A stretch of DNA of 46,564 bases, taken from the NCBI GenBank assembly GCA_903927265.1, contig CAIYMF010000343.1:1-46564 (forward strand), given 5' to 3'. A program made the translations under genes and the position numbers. The stretch comes from an uncultured bacterium (GTDB lineage Bacteria; Actinomycetota; Actinomycetes; S36-B12; CAIYMF01). Below, in pieces: positions 32,992 through 42,420 of this stretch (its first letter is position 1; each line of letters starts with the position of its first letter). The notes under the pieces were generated by a model, which saw nothing but the letters and a program-made list of their open reading frames with translations, searched no databases and had not been told where the DNA came from.

Positions 32992-33036
32992 GGGGGTCGG
33001 GGGGGCGGGCAGGAGGGGCGGGCAGGGGGGCGGGGG
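32992..33036 (+). repeat. G-rich tract with possible G-quadruplex
   Basis: The 45 bases contain at least six runs of three to seven G with short spacers and two copies of GGGGCGGGCAGG (33002 and 33015). It lies in the 128-nt gap between two convergent genes. On the plus strand it could fold into a G-quadruplex; its place suggests transcription end or replication pausing. Confidence 0.7.
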
Positions 33037-33045
33037 TAGTACGTA

Positions 33046-33450
33046 CTAGTCGACGTCGACGTACGGCGGACGCAGGTACTCAAACACCATGCCAATAGCG
33101 GCAAACAACAGGGTGCAGAAACCAAACAGAATCAACCACCAGGTAAGGAACGCGACGCCCAGAGCCGTTGCCATCGCCCCGAGACCCACGACCAGCGGCC
33201 ACCACGAGTGGGGGCTGAAGAATCCATAGTCAGGGTCGGCTTCACTGATTTCGGCGTCGAAGCGATCTTCGGGACGAACTCCCACTCGCTTGCCGGTGAA
33301 CAGCGTGTAGAAGCCCACCAGACCGGCCAACCCTGCCGTGAGGGTCAGCGCGGTCGTTCCGACGATTTCGCCGGTGATGAACCAGTACACGATGGCAACG
33401 AGCGAATAGAAGAACGCCCCGCACGCGAAGAGCCAGCCTTCAACCTTCAT
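33046..33450 (-). CDS. ctaF: Cytochrome c oxidase subunit IV, actinobacterial type
   Basis: The 134-residue protein has four membrane helices: two at the start ([20 protein letters not shown] and [18 protein letters not shown]), a loop with the typical [29 protein letters not shown] (seen in parts), and two at the end. This subunit occurs in the aa3 oxidase of actinobacteria and holds no cofactor. Its ATG overlaps the ctaD stop. Confidence 0.95.
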   Translation of the reverse strand: MKVEGWLFACGAFFYSLVAIVYWFITGEIVGTTALTLTAGLAGLVGFYTLFTGKRVGVRPEDRFDAEISEADPDYGFFSPHSWWPLVVGLGAMATALGVAFLTWWLILFGFCTLLFAAIGMVFEYLRPPYVDVD

Positions 33451-35159
33451 GCGCCACTTCCCTGCTCGCTCGCCGCCGCCAACTCAGGGTGATCAAGAGC
33501 AGCGAGTTCGGGGTGATGAAGGTCGAATGCAGGACGCTCGCTGCGGATTGGAGGCAATTTCACGAAGTTGTGACGCGGAGGCGGGCAACTCGTGGCCCAC
33601 TCGAGTGAACCGCCCCAGCCCCACGGATCGTCAACGGTGACCAACGGCGCATGCCGCCAGGTCTTGTAGACGTTCCAGAGGAACACAAGCGTCGACGCAC
33701 CGAGCACGAAGGAGAAGACCGTCGAAATCTGGTTGAGCGTGGTGAATCCGTCGGACTCGGCATAGTCGGCGTAGCGACGAGGCATGCCCTCAGCGCCCAG
33801 CCAGTGCTGCACGAGGAAGGTGCCCTGAAAACTGATGAACACGAGCCAGAACTGCAACTTGCCCAGTCGCTCGTCCAGCATCCGGCCGGTCCACTTGGGC
33901 CACCAGAAGTAGAAGCCGGCGAACATCATGAACACGATGGTGCCGAAGATGACGTAGTGGAAGTGAGCCACGACGAAGTACGAGTCACTCACCTGGAAGT
34001 CGATCGGCGGGTTGGCGAGCAGGATGCCGGTGAGGCCACCGAAGAGGAAGGTGACCATGAAGCCGATGGTCCAGAGCATTGGCGTTTCGAACGTGATGCT
34101 CCCTCGCCACATCGTGCCAATCCAGTTGAAGAACTTCACCCCGGTAGGCACCGCGATCAGCATGGTCATGAAGGCGAAGAACGGCAGGTTCACAGCTCCG
34201 GTGACGTACATGTGGTGCGCCCACACGGCAACCGAGAGGCCAGCAATCGCGATGGTGGCGAAGACCAAGCCCTTGTACCCGAAGATGGGCTTGCGGCTGA
34301 ATACCGGGAGAATCTCGCTCGCGACACCGAAGAACGGCAACGCCAAAATGTAGACCTCTGGATGGCCGAAGAACCAGAACAGGTGCTGCCACAACAGTGC
34401 ACCGCCGTTAGAAGCCTCGAAGACCAGCGATCCGAACTTGCGGTCGACCTCGAGCACAACGAGTGCGGCAGCGAGCACGGGGAAAGCCATGAGCACGAGG
34501 ACACTGGTGAGCAGCACGGTCCACGTGAAGATCGGCATGCGGAACATCGTCATGCCAGGAGCGCGCATGCAGTAGATGGTGGTGATGAAGTTGACACCAC
34601 CGAGAATCGTGCCCACACCACCCATCGCGAATCCCATGATCCACAGGTCAGCGCCGACCTGCGGGCTGTTGACCGCGTTCGACAAAGGCGCGTAGAGGAA
34701 CCAACCGAACGAAGCCGCTCCGCCGGGAGTGACGAAACTGATCATGACCGTGATGCCACCGAGCACGTAGAGCCAGTAACCCACCATGTTCAAACGAGGG
34801 AAGGCCACATCCGGGGCGCCGATCTGAAGGGGCATGACCGCGTTGGCAAAGGCGACGAACAACGGGGTGGCGAAGAGCAGCAGCAGGATTGAGCCGTGCA
34901 TCGTGAACAGCTGGTTGTACTGCTCATTGGTGAGAATCTGCTGACCGGGCTGAGCAAGCTCGCCACGAATCAGCATGGCCATCGAACCGCCGATGATGAA
35001 GAAGATGAAGGATGTAATGAGGTACATGTACGCGATCGTCTTGTGGTCAGTGCTCGTAACCCATTTGACGAAGGTACGTCCGAAACGCTGCTGACGTGGG
35101 GCTCGCGGTGCGGGCTCTGCCACTGTGGAAATAGTGGGACGATCGCCGAGGGTTGTCAT
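33447..35159 (-). CDS. ctaD: Cytochrome c oxidase subunit I (aa3-type)
   Basis: The 570 residues form the 12-helix heme a/heme a3-CuB core. The [10 protein letters not shown] segment has the proton-channel Glu and the crosslinked Tyr of type A oxidases, HHMY holds the two CuB His, and the HFHYV segment holds heme ligands. The tail (PPPRHNF onward) is typical of the phylum. It overlaps ctaC and ctaF by 4 nt each. Confidence 0.97.
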   Translation of the reverse strand: MTTLGDRPTISTVAEPAPRAPRQQRFGRTFVKWVTSTDHKTIAYMYLITSFIFFIIGGSMAMLIRGELAQPGQQILTNEQYNQLFTMHGSILLLLFATPLFVAFANAVMPLQIGAPDVAFPRLNMVGYWLYVLGGITVMISFVTPGGAASFGWFLYAPLSNAVNSPQVGADLWIMGFAMGGVGTILGGVNFITTIYCMRAPGMTMFRMPIFTWTVLLTSVLVLMAFPVLAAALVVLEVDRKFGSLVFEASNGGALLWQHLFWFFGHPEVYILALPFFGVASEILPVFSRKPIFGYKGLVFATIAIAGLSVAVWAHHMYVTGAVNLPFFAFMTMLIAVPTGVKFFNWIGTMWRGSITFETPMLWTIGFMVTFLFGGLTGILLANPPIDFQVSDSYFVVAHFHYVIFGTIVFMMFAGFYFWWPKWTGRMLDERLGKLQFWLVFISFQGTFLVQHWLGAEGMPRRYADYAESDGFTTLNQISTVFSFVLGASTLVFLWNVYKTWRHAPLVTVDDPWGWGGSLEWATSCPPPRHNFVKLPPIRSERPAFDLHHPELAALDHPELAAASEQGSGA

Positions 35160-36001
35160 TCCGTCGCTCCCGCATCGTTGGTTCGGCCGGTTTCAATCAT
35201 CCCGCTCTGCCCCTTCGCCTTGAGTGCGGCGATCCATGCTTCGAATTCAGCCTTAGGTACGACCCTGACTGTGAAGAGCATCTGTGAGTGATTAACTCCA
35301 CAGAGTTCGGCGCAACGACCCGCGTAGACGCCAACCTTGTTAGGCGTGACCTCGAAAACGTTCTTGCGGCCAGGGAAAACGTCCATCTTGTAGAGGAACG
35401 AGGGAATCCAGAAGGAGTGGATCACATCCGGTGAGGTGAGTTCGAACTTCACCTTTTCGTCGACAGGAAGAACCAGTTCGGCACGCTGCTCGGGGCTTCC
35501 GACCGAGTACGCGCCCTGGTCGATGTAATTGAAAGCCCAGTTCCACTTGAAACCCACGACATTGACGGTGAGCGCCTGGTCGTTAGTGACCTTCGTAATC
35601 TCGGCCTGATCTCGGGCCGTGAAGTAGAACATCGTCATGATCATGATCAGCGGAGCGACCGTGTAGAGCATCTCGATCGGGATGTTGTACTTCGTCTGCT
35701 CAGGCATCTCGTTGCCACGACGGCGGAACGCGATGATGGCGATGATGATGAGGGCCCAGACAAGCACCCCGACAGACAGCGCAGCGATCCACGACATCTG
35801 CCACTGCTGCAGGATGATCGGCGCCTGCTCTGTTGCGGGAGCGGGGAATCCGCCTCGCTGCCAGGCTTCAATTTCCGACTGTGAACAGCCGGTTGCCACC
35901 AGTGCCACCAGTGCCAAAGCACCGGCCAGGCCGGCTACTCGGCGGGCACGCAGACGGCCCGATGCTGGACGCGTCTGCCGATCGACGGAGGGGGTGCTCA
36001 C
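35156..36001 (-). CDS. ctaC: Cytochrome c oxidase subunit II, lipoprotein with CuA site
   Basis: The 281-residue protein starts with an Arg-rich signal and lipobox VATGC (Cys39), then two membrane helices and a cupredoxin domain with the CuA ligands in IHSFW and [12 protein letters not shown]. It takes electrons from QcrC. GAGG lies 8 nt before the GTG start. The gene is first in ctaC-ctaD-ctaF and lies back to back with the NifS-TusA fusion across 111 nt. Confidence 0.97.
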   Translation of the reverse strand: MSTPSVDRQTRPASGRLRARRVAGLAGALALVALVATGCSQSEIEAWQRGGFPAPATEQAPIILQQWQMSWIAALSVGVLVWALIIIAIIAFRRRGNEMPEQTKYNIPIEMLYTVAPLIMIMTMFYFTARDQAEITKVTNDQALTVNVVGFKWNWAFNYIDQGAYSVGSPEQRAELVLPVDEKVKFELTSPDVIHSFWIPSFLYKMDVFPGRKNVFEVTPNKVGVYAGRCAELCGVNHSQMLFTVRVVPKAEFEAWIAALKAKGQSGMIETGRTNDAGATE

Positions 36002-36099
36002 GCGCGTGTCCTCAGGGGCGGTCAGTGGTCCGCGAGTGCGGTCCGGCTCGGGTCAGACACTAGCGCAGAACCTCCCGTTCTGGGAGCCTCGGGTAGGGG

Positions 36100-36105
36100 T
36101 AGCGT
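36100..36105 (+). promoter_or_regulatory. -10 box (TAGCGT) for a leaderless NifS-TusA mRNA
   Basis: TAGCGT ends 7 nt before the ATG at 36113, and there is no ribosome site. It argues against the GTG at 36107. Confidence 0.5.
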
Positions 36106-36112
36106 CGTGTCT

Positions 36113-37555
36113 ATGTCGGAGGTCGATCAGTGCCTGCTCGACACCTCGCGTGGGGGGCCGCTGAGCCCCGCCGCGATGCACACTTTGACGCTCTGCGGTA
36201 GTGCCGGATGGAGCGATCCGAGCGGGGTCTCATCGCAGTCGCGGCGGGCCAGTGATCTGCTTTCCGCGGCGCACAATTCGTTGGCCAGCAGTCTGGCTCC
36301 GCTCACCGCGTCGACTGTGCTGATCCGACCAGGTGGAGGCCATGCACTCGCCGACGCGCTCACGGGACTATTGGCTGGAGTCAGCACGCCCGACGCCACC
36401 GCAACTTTGGTCGTGACAGCCATCGATCACTCGGCCACTCTGCGGGTGGCTCGATGGTGGCGCAGTCAGGGCCATCCAACCATCACCATCGGAGTCGATG
36501 CCTTGGGGCACATCGACGCCCAGGCACTGCTCGAGGCGGCGCTCGTTACGGGACCAACTGTGGTCTGTCTGCAGTTGGCCAACGGCGAGGTAGGAACCCT
36601 GCAGGATGTCGCCGCGATTGTTGAACAGCTCTCGGCGGCCGGAGTGCCAACAATGCTCGATGTCACCGCAAGCGCCGGACGCATTTCCATTCCGGGGGGC
36701 TGGTCGGTGCTCGCTGCCGACGCGGTGTCGTGGGGCGGACCCCGAGGTACGGGGGTGCTTGTCGTCGCTGCTGGATCCCCCTGGCGAGCGCCCGAACCAG
36801 CGATCGCCAGTGAACAGCCCGTATCACTCATCGTGGCCGCGGCGAGTGCTCTCGAGGCCGCTGAAGCCGAGCGCGCAGTCGAGTCCGCACGGGCGTGGGC
36901 GCAGATCGCGCGCATTCGCGACGACGTACAGCGCCACATTCCCGACGTGGTCATCGCCGGCGATCCGCAGCGTCGACTTCCTCATGTGCTCACCCTCTCG
37001 GCGCTCTACGTCGATGGTGAGTCACTTGTGCGGGCCCTGGATGAACGGGGCATCAGCGTCGGCAGTGGTTCGGCCTGCGCGAGCGATTCAGGAGAGCCGA
37101 GCCACGTGCTCGCCGCGATGGGCGTGCTCACTGGCGGGAACGTTCGCCTCTGCCTGCCGCTCGGTTGCTCCGACGCCGCCATCGACCGTTTCATCTCGGC
37201 GTTTCCTGCCGCGCTCGCCGGATTGCGCGAGGCCGCCCCGATTCCGAGCGTCGACGGCGGGGTCGCCTCGCCAGGTCCCACGGTGCAAAATGACGCCATG
37301 GACGCCACCGCAGAACCTCAGGCTTGGTACGACGAACGCGGCAGTCGGTGCCCTGCACCTGTCATCGCTTTGGCCCGCGCGGTGTTCGTTCGCCCACCCG
37401 GAACAGTCGTCGCGGTCATGGCGTCTGACCCGGCGGCCGAGACCGACATTCCCGCCTGGTGTCGGCTCCGCGGCGCCGAGTACCTCGGCACGCGCCCACC
37501 TCGCGACGGCGGCGACGGTTTGGCCTACCTCGTGCGCACTCCACTTCAGTCGTAG
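36113..37555 (+). CDS. NifS-like (degenerate cysteine desulfurase) domain fused to TusA-like domain
   Basis: Residues 1-375 follow the NifS fold: IDHSATL, LANGEVGTLQDV, a WGGPRGTG loop and the active-site loop GSGSACAS (Cys322). Residues 395-480 are a TusA/SirA domain with ERGSRCPAP (Cys413). In ordinary members the loop before WGGP reads ASAHK, with the PLP lysine; here it is ADAVS, so Ser206 replaces it. The Asp of the PLP ring is kept (MLDVTAS), but the usual Gln after it and the Thr of the phosphate loop are lost. The domain probably cannot do PLP chemistry and may act as a persulfide carrier or scaffold. This loss is seen; the role is inference. Confidence 0.88.
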   Translation: MSEVDQCLLDTSRGGPLSPAAMHTLTLCGSAGWSDPSGVSSQSRRASDLLSAAHNSLASSLAPLTASTVLIRPGGGHALADALTGLLAGVSTPDATATLVVTAIDHSATLRVARWWRSQGHPTITIGVDALGHIDAQALLEAALVTGPTVVCLQLANGEVGTLQDVAAIVEQLSAAGVPTMLDVTASAGRISIPGGWSVLAADAVSWGGPRGTGVLVVAAGSPWRAPEPAIASEQPVSLIVAAASALEAAEAERAVESARAWAQIARIRDDVQRHIPDVVIAGDPQRRLPHVLTLSALYVDGESLVRALDERGISVGSGSACASDSGEPSHVLAAMGVLTGGNVRLCLPLGCSDAAIDRFISAFPAALAGLREAAPIPSVDGGVASPGPTVQNDAMDATAEPQAWYDERGSRCPAPVIALARAVFVRPPGTVVAVMASDPAAETDIPAWCRLRGAEYLGTRPPRDGGDGLAYLVRTPLQS

Positions 37556-37599
37556 GGGCTGCCGCTGACACCGCACGCTCTGCCCCTACTCACCGACGG

Positions 37600-38268
37600 C
37601 TACTCACCGAGTGCGGGGGGCAACTCGACAGCGCGCGCAACGCGCAGCAGGTACTCGCGTCGCGGAATCTCAATCACCCCGAGGCTCGCTAAATGGTCTG
37701 AGCGCCACTGCACATCAAGCAAACGGCCCTCCTGCGGAACGCCGGTGCGCAATTCGGTGACGAGGCGCACGAGTGCGACCTTGGACGCATCGCGCGCGTG
37801 ATGAAACATCGACTCCCCGGCGAAGAGGCCACCCACTTCAATTCCGTAGAGACCGCCGACGAGCTCATCGCCATCCCACACTTCCACCGAATGCGCCCAG
37901 CCCATCCGATGCAATCGGCCATAGGCGTCACGGATCTGCTCATCGATCCAGCCAAGAGGCCTTGTCGGATCTCCGCACTCTCGCACGACATCATCGAATG
38001 CGTGGTCGACAGTCGTGCGATACCGACGACAGGATTTGGCCAACGAACGTGTCACCCGCAATTGATCGAGCGGCAGGATTCCACGCGGATCCGGTGACCA
38101 CCAGCCAATGGGCCCACCAGGTTCAGTCGGCATGGGGAACAAGCCACGACCGTACGCGTCGACAAGAGTCTCGGGCTCAAGATCGGCGCCTATCCCGATC
38201 ACTTCCTCACCATCGGGCGCGTCCCCCGGATCGGGCAGGGTCCACCGCGACGGATCTAGGGGCTGCAT
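37600..38268 (-). CDS. aat: Leucyl/phenylalanyl-tRNA-protein transferase
   Basis: Aat adds Leu or Phe from tRNA to proteins with N-terminal Lys or Arg, marking them for ClpS/ClpAP. The 222 residues hold the family blocks: YGRGLFPM, WWSPDPRGILPLD, GGLYGIEVGGLFAGESMF (in parts), the FHHARDASKVAL stretch and LLDVQW. It follows adoK on the same strand by 8 nt. Confidence 0.95.
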   Translation of the reverse strand: MQPLDPSRWTLPDPGDAPDGEEVIGIGADLEPETLVDAYGRGLFPMPTEPGGPIGWWSPDPRGILPLDQLRVTRSLAKSCRRYRTTVDHAFDDVVRECGDPTRPLGWIDEQIRDAYGRLHRMGWAHSVEVWDGDELVGGLYGIEVGGLFAGESMFHHARDASKVALVRLVTELRTGVPQEGRLLDVQWRSDHLASLGVIEIPRREYLLRVARAVELPPALGE

Positions 38269-38276
38269 GACTGGAC

Positions 38277-39263
38277 TTACTGCTGTGGGCCGGCCAGATG
38301 CGGCGCGACGTCAGCGGCGGCCTCGGAACCGTAGGCGGCACCGAGTCGCGTGAGGAAGTGCTGCTGAGCCAGTTGATATTCCTGAGTACCGATTGTCTCG
38401 ATCACGTACGTTGCCAGCATCGAGCCCACCTGCGCGGACCGTTCGTACGTGAGCCCCCACGCGATTCCTGCGAGGAAGCCTCCCCGGAATGCATCGCCCA
38501 CTCCGGTGGGGTCGGCCTTGCGCTCCTCTTCAGGGCAGGTCACGTGCAGCGATTCAGCACCGCGCTGCTCGATGCGAGCTCCGTTCTTGCCGAGGGTGGT
38601 GACTTGCACTCCCACGCGGTCGAGCACCTCGGCGGACGACCAGCCCGTCTTTTGTTCGATCAGAGCCGACTCGTATTCGTTGGTGAACAGGAAGGCGGCA
38701 CCTTCAATCAACTGGCGGATCTCGGGACCTTCCATCCGCGCCAACTGCTGGGAAGGATCAGCAGCAAAGGCGAACCCGCGGAATCGACACTCGTCGGTAT
38801 GCCGCATCATCGCGGCAGGATCGTTGGCTCCGATGAGTACGAGATCAAGTCCACCTACACGCTCGGCCAGCGGAGCAAGTTCGATTTCGCGCGCCTCACT
38901 CATGGCCCCTGGGTAGAAGGAGGCAATTTGGTTCTGCTCAGAGTCGGTCGTGCAGATAAAGCGCGCGGTATGCCGCACTTCGCTGACGTGCACCGATTCG
39001 GTGTCTACTCCGTGACGCTCGAGCCACGAGCGATAATCGGCAAAGTCAGGACCGACTGCTCCAACGAGGATCGGCCGCAGACCCAAGCAGCCCATTCCGA
39101 ACGCGATGTTGGGCGCGACTCCACCGCGACGGATTTCAAGATCGTCGACGAGGAAGGACAACGAGACCTTGTCGAGTTGGTCGGCCACCAGCGAGTCGGC
39201 GAATCGGCCGGGAAAACGCATCAAGTGGTCTGTGGCAATTGACCCGGTGATAGCGATCTGCAC
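38277..39263 (-). CDS. adoK: Adenosine kinase, PfkB family
   Basis: The 328-residue protein matches the actinobacterial AdoK (Rv2202c) well from memory: ITGSIATDHLMRFPGRF at the start, VSLSFLVDDLEIRRGGVA, SFYPGAMSEAR and AFAADPSQQLAR are near identical. The ATP/anion-hole motif DPTGVGDAF (251-259) holds catalytic Asp257. It phosphorylates adenosine to AMP for purine salvage. AGGAG lies 7-8 nt before the GTG start. General annotation as a carbohydrate kinase is possible but less exact. Confidence 0.93.
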   Translation of the reverse strand: MQIAITGSIATDHLMRFPGRFADSLVADQLDKVSLSFLVDDLEIRRGGVAPNIAFGMGCLGLRPILVGAVGPDFADYRSWLERHGVDTESVHVSEVRHTARFICTTDSEQNQIASFYPGAMSEAREIELAPLAERVGGLDLVLIGANDPAAMMRHTDECRFRGFAFAADPSQQLARMEGPEIRQLIEGAAFLFTNEYESALIEQKTGWSSAEVLDRVGVQVTTLGKNGARIEQRGAESLHVTCPEEERKADPTGVGDAFRGGFLAGIAWGLTYERSAQVGSMLATYVIETIGTQEYQLAQQHFLTRLGAAYGSEAAADVAPHLAGPQQ

Positions 39264-39397
39264 GACAAACTCCTACGGCCGTAGTTCAAGGACCGTGCAA
39301 GGTTATCGGGCTTGGCCTGGCTCGCCGCGACAAGTCAGAACTAGGTCGTCCCTTTGCTCACACTCCACCAGTTCCGTTTCCGAACTGATGCGGCGCT

Positions 39398-39769
39398 TTA
39401 GTTGAAGGAGTCACCGCACGCACACGAACCCGTGGCGTTGGGGTTGTCGATGGTGAAGCCCTGCTTCTCGATCGTGTCAACGAAGTCGATCACGGCACCG
39501 GTGAGGTACGGGGCACTCATCCGGTCGGTGACAACCTCGACGTCGTCGAAGGTGGTCACCACATCACCGTCGAGTGACCGGTCGTCGAAGAAAAGTTGGT
39601 AGCGCAGGCCTGAGCATCCACCAGGCTGCACGGCAACGCGCAAGGTCAGGTCGTCGCGACCTTCCTGATCGAGCAACGCGCGCACCTTGGACGAGGCGAC
39701 GTCAGTGAGCACGATGCCATCGGCGGTGGGGGCGCTGGTCAGGTCGGTGCTGGTGGTGTCAGCGGTCAT
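39398..39769 (-). CDS. erpA: A-type iron-sulfur carrier/insertion protein
   Basis: The 123-residue protein has the three conserved Cys: PGGCSGLRY (Cys52) and SCACG (Cys116, Cys118). A-type carriers hold an Fe-S cluster and pass it to apoproteins. The N-terminal 18 residues are Thr/Ala-rich and extra. AGGAG is 8 nt before the ATG. Being close to nadA, whose product needs a 4Fe-4S cluster, and to the respiratory genes fits its job. Confidence 0.93.
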   Translation of the reverse strand: MTADTTSTDLTSAPTADGIVLTDVASSKVRALLDQEGRDDLTLRVAVQPGGCSGLRYQLFFDDRSLDGDVVTTFDDVEVVTDRMSAPYLTGAVIDFVDTIEKQGFTIDNPNATGSCACGDSFN

Positions 39770-39996
39770 CAGGTGTTCTCCTGCTCGGGTGTCGTTCGGA
39801 TCGGGTGATTCGACATCGTTCGGGTGGATCTTCGAACATGTGAGGCAACGTCGTCCGAGCGACGGCTATTCCAGTGTACCGGCGTGATTGCCGATCAGCG
39901 CCTTGGACGCTCGCAGGCGCAATTTCCTCGTCACTGCGTTCACTGACGCAACTTCCTGGTCACACCCCGCCTGCTCCCTCGTTGCCACGCGAATAC

Positions 39997-41166
39997 TCAG
40001 CCCCCGCCCCAGGTACCCGCAGCACGCTCCGCGAGGTCGGCCAGGCGCTCGGCATGAGTGATCGGGCTCGCCGAATCTCCGCTGATCTCCGCCACCTCGA
40101 GGGGGCGATCAACCACGCCGAAGGCAGCGCTCACCCCGATGGCGGCATACTCACGCCGGCCAACGTCGACCCTGCCAGCGAGAACGACGACGGGTCGGCC
40201 CTGCTCCAGCGCTGCCGCCGCAACTCCGCTGACCACCTTGCCCCGCAGGGATTGCCAGTCGAAGGAGCCCTCACCCGTCACCACAACGTCAGCAGTCGCA
40301 ATTCGATCGTGTAAACCGACCTGCTCGAGCACCGTGGCAATTCCAGGGACCCGGGAGCCACCCAAAGCGAGCAGGGCGAACCCCACGCCACCGGCAGCCC
40401 CTGCACCGAGCGCAACCGCCGGGTCGCGACCGTCGGGTCGTCGACCCACAGCAACAGAGACCGCGGCCACCGCGTGCTCCAACGCATCAAGTTCGACGGG
40501 CAGCACCCGGGCGGGGTCGGCGAACTTCTGGGCCCCGAAGCCGAGGGCGGCACCCCGTGCACCGAGGAGCGGGCTGTCGACGTCGGAGGCGACGATCAGG
40601 TCGACCCCGTCGACCAGCAGCCGCGCCGGCGCAAGGTCGAAGGTCGCAACAACTCCTACCGCACCCCCACCTGCGAGCATGGCGTCAGAAACATCCTCAC
40701 CGGCCGCATTCCTTGCGATCGCTCCAAGCCGCACCAGCATTCCGGCGCCAGCGTCACAGACCGACGATCCGCCCAGCCCCACGATGATGCGCTCAGCCCC
40801 AGCGGCAACGGCCGCCCGGACGAGATCGCCCATACCCGCACTCGTCGTGCGGCTCGGATCGCGCTGCTCGCGCGGCACGAGATGCAGTCCCACGGCTTGC
40901 GCAGACTCGACGTAGGCAGTGTTCTCAACGAGGAGGAACTGAGCGGGCACCGGCTCACCTAGTGGCCCGGTCACGGCGACATCGATCAACCGTCCCCCGC
41001 GTGAGGCTTCAATCACGTCAACGAATCCAGGTCCGCCGTCGGAAAGTGGCACCTGGACAATTTCGTCATCGGGGCACCGTCGAAGCCATCCGTTGGCCAT
41101 CGCTTCCGCGGCTTGAACTGCCGAGAGAGTTCCCGTAAAGGAATCAGGAGCGATCATGACGCGCAC
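39997..41166 (-). CDS. Glycerate kinase
   Basis: The 389-residue protein belongs to the GarK/GlxK family: IAPDSFTGTLSAVQAAEAM at the start, VPLSDGGPGFVDV, GLGGSSVCDAGAG, and ATADVVVTGEGSFDWQS. It makes phosphoglycerate from glycerate. I chose the GTG at 41166, 6 nt after a TACGGT box; the frame open to 41346 overlaps nadA. One point is odd: the usual DGGEGT is DGGPGF here. Rv2205c in M. tuberculosis holds the same place. Confidence 0.9.
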   Translation of the reverse strand: MRVMIAPDSFTGTLSAVQAAEAMANGWLRRCPDDEIVQVPLSDGGPGFVDVIEASRGGRLIDVAVTGPLGEPVPAQFLLVENTAYVESAQAVGLHLVPREQRDPSRTTSAGMGDLVRAAVAAGAERIIVGLGGSSVCDAGAGMLVRLGAIARNAAGEDVSDAMLAGGGAVGVVATFDLAPARLLVDGVDLIVASDVDSPLLGARGAALGFGAQKFADPARVLPVELDALEHAVAAVSVAVGRRPDGRDPAVALGAGAAGGVGFALLALGGSRVPGIATVLEQVGLHDRIATADVVVTGEGSFDWQSLRGKVVSGVAAAALEQGRPVVVLAGRVDVGRREYAAIGVSAAFGVVDRPLEVAEISGDSASPITHAERLADLAERAAGTWGGG

Positions 41167-41172
41167 GACGCA

Positions 41173-41178
41173 ACCGTA
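41173..41178 (-). promoter_or_regulatory. -10 box (TACGGT) for a leaderless glycerate kinase mRNA
   Basis: TACGGT on the minus strand ends 6 nt before the GTG at 41166. Confidence 0.5.
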
Positions 41179-41184
41179 GCGTGA

Positions 41185-41190
41185 CAGACT
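41185..41190 (+). promoter_or_regulatory. Possible -10 box (CAGACT) for a leaderless nadA mRNA
   Basis: CAGACT ends 7 nt before the ATG at 41198, only 6 bp from the opposing -10 box. Confidence 0.4.
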
Positions 41191-41197
41191 GAGCACT

Positions 41198-42397
41198 ATG
41201 TCTGAGGCGTTTACTGAGCCCGCACCTACTCCGCTCACGCTGCTGCTCCTAGGCCGCGATTCCGACACCGCCAGCGAACGTGGCGTGTCATGTCCCGGTG
41301 ACCTGCCGCCACCCAGCGACGCCGACCTTGTCGCTCGCGCTGCCACAGCGAAGGCCGCACTCGGCGATCGAGTGTTTATTCTCGGGCACCACTACCAGCG
41401 TGATGAAGTCATCGCCTTTGCCGATGTGACAGGCGACTCCTTCAAGTTGGCGCAGCAGGCAGCGGCCCATCCCGAGGCCGAGTACATCGTCTTTTGCGGC
41501 GTGCACTTCATGGCCGAAAGTGCCGATATTCTCACCGCCGATACGCAGCATGTGGTGCTGCCCGATATGGCTGCTGGCTGCTCCATGGCCGACATGGCAG
41601 CGGCGAGCCAGGTCGACGACTGCTGGCGCCGGCTTGAATCGGCGGGCGTTGCTGATGTCACGGTGCCCCTGACCTACATGAACTCCACGGCGGCGATCAA
41701 GGCCTTTACTGGTCGCCACGGTGGCACCGTGTGCACGTCGAGTAATGCCAAGCGCGCCATGCAGTGGGGTTTCGAACAGGGCGAAAAAATTCTGTTCCTT
41801 CCCGATCAGCATCTAGGCCGCAACACGGCAGTACTCGATCTTGACCTGCGTCTGGATGACTGCGTGCTCTACGACCCGCACAAGCCCGGTGGGGGCCTCA
41901 CCGACGACCAGTTACGCGATGCGCGAGTCATTCTGTGGAGGGGTCACTGCTCCGTGCACGGCCGCTTCACTGTCGATTCAGTTGCCGAAGTGCGCGAACG
42001 TATTCCTGGCGTCACGGTGATGGTGCACCCCGAATGTCAGCACGAAGTCGTGACAGCCGCTGACCGCGTGGGTTCGACCGAGCAGATCATTGCCGCTGTC
42101 GAGGCCGCCGAGTCTGGCACGAGTTGGGCGCTGGGCACCGAACTCAACCTCGTTCGCCGACTCGCTCTCGCGCACCCTGACAAGCAGGTGGCATTCCTTG
42201 ACCGAGCGGTGTGTTACTGCTCGACGATGAACCGCATCGACCTCCCCCATTTGGTGTGGGCGCTTGAGCACTTGGTCGAGGGCCAGGTCGTCAACCGCAT
42301 CACCGTCGATTCCGATACAGCGCACTGGGCACGTGTGGCACTTGAACGCATGCTGGCGCTGCCAGGAACCCCCGCCGCACCTGCGTCACACGACTAG
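41198..42397 (+). CDS. nadA: Quinolinate synthase
   Basis: NadA condenses iminoaspartate with dihydroxyacetone phosphate to make quinolinate for NAD. The 399 residues hold LGHHYQRDEV, the cluster Cys128 in AAGCSMADM, LPDQHLGRN, GHCSVHGRF (Cys251) and the C-terminal CYCSTMNR (Cys339/341), so a 4Fe-4S cluster should form. nadB and nadC are not adjacent. The N-terminus is about 45 residues longer than the short NadA form. Confidence 0.96.
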   Translation: MSEAFTEPAPTPLTLLLLGRDSDTASERGVSCPGDLPPPSDADLVARAATAKAALGDRVFILGHHYQRDEVIAFADVTGDSFKLAQQAAAHPEAEYIVFCGVHFMAESADILTADTQHVVLPDMAAGCSMADMAAASQVDDCWRRLESAGVADVTVPLTYMNSTAAIKAFTGRHGGTVCTSSNAKRAMQWGFEQGEKILFLPDQHLGRNTAVLDLDLRLDDCVLYDPHKPGGGLTDDQLRDARVILWRGHCSVHGRFTVDSVAEVRERIPGVTVMVHPECQHEVVTAADRVGSTEQIIAAVEAAESGTSWALGTELNLVRRLALAHPDKQVAFLDRAVCYCSTMNRIDLPHLVWALEHLVEGQVVNRITVDSDTAHWARVALERMLALPGTPAAPASHD

Positions 42398-42420
42398 CGC
42401 GCACTCACACGGCACCCCAT

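Noticed and set aside
33651-34892. 413-codon plus-strand open frame
   Set aside because: It lies wholly antisense to ctaD, and its product is a low-complexity Glu/His/Arg-rich string typical of a shadow frame in GC-rich DNA.
36606-37568. 320-codon plus-strand open frame
   Set aside because: It is an out-of-frame shadow of the NifS-TusA gene, with Ser/Arg/Pro bias.
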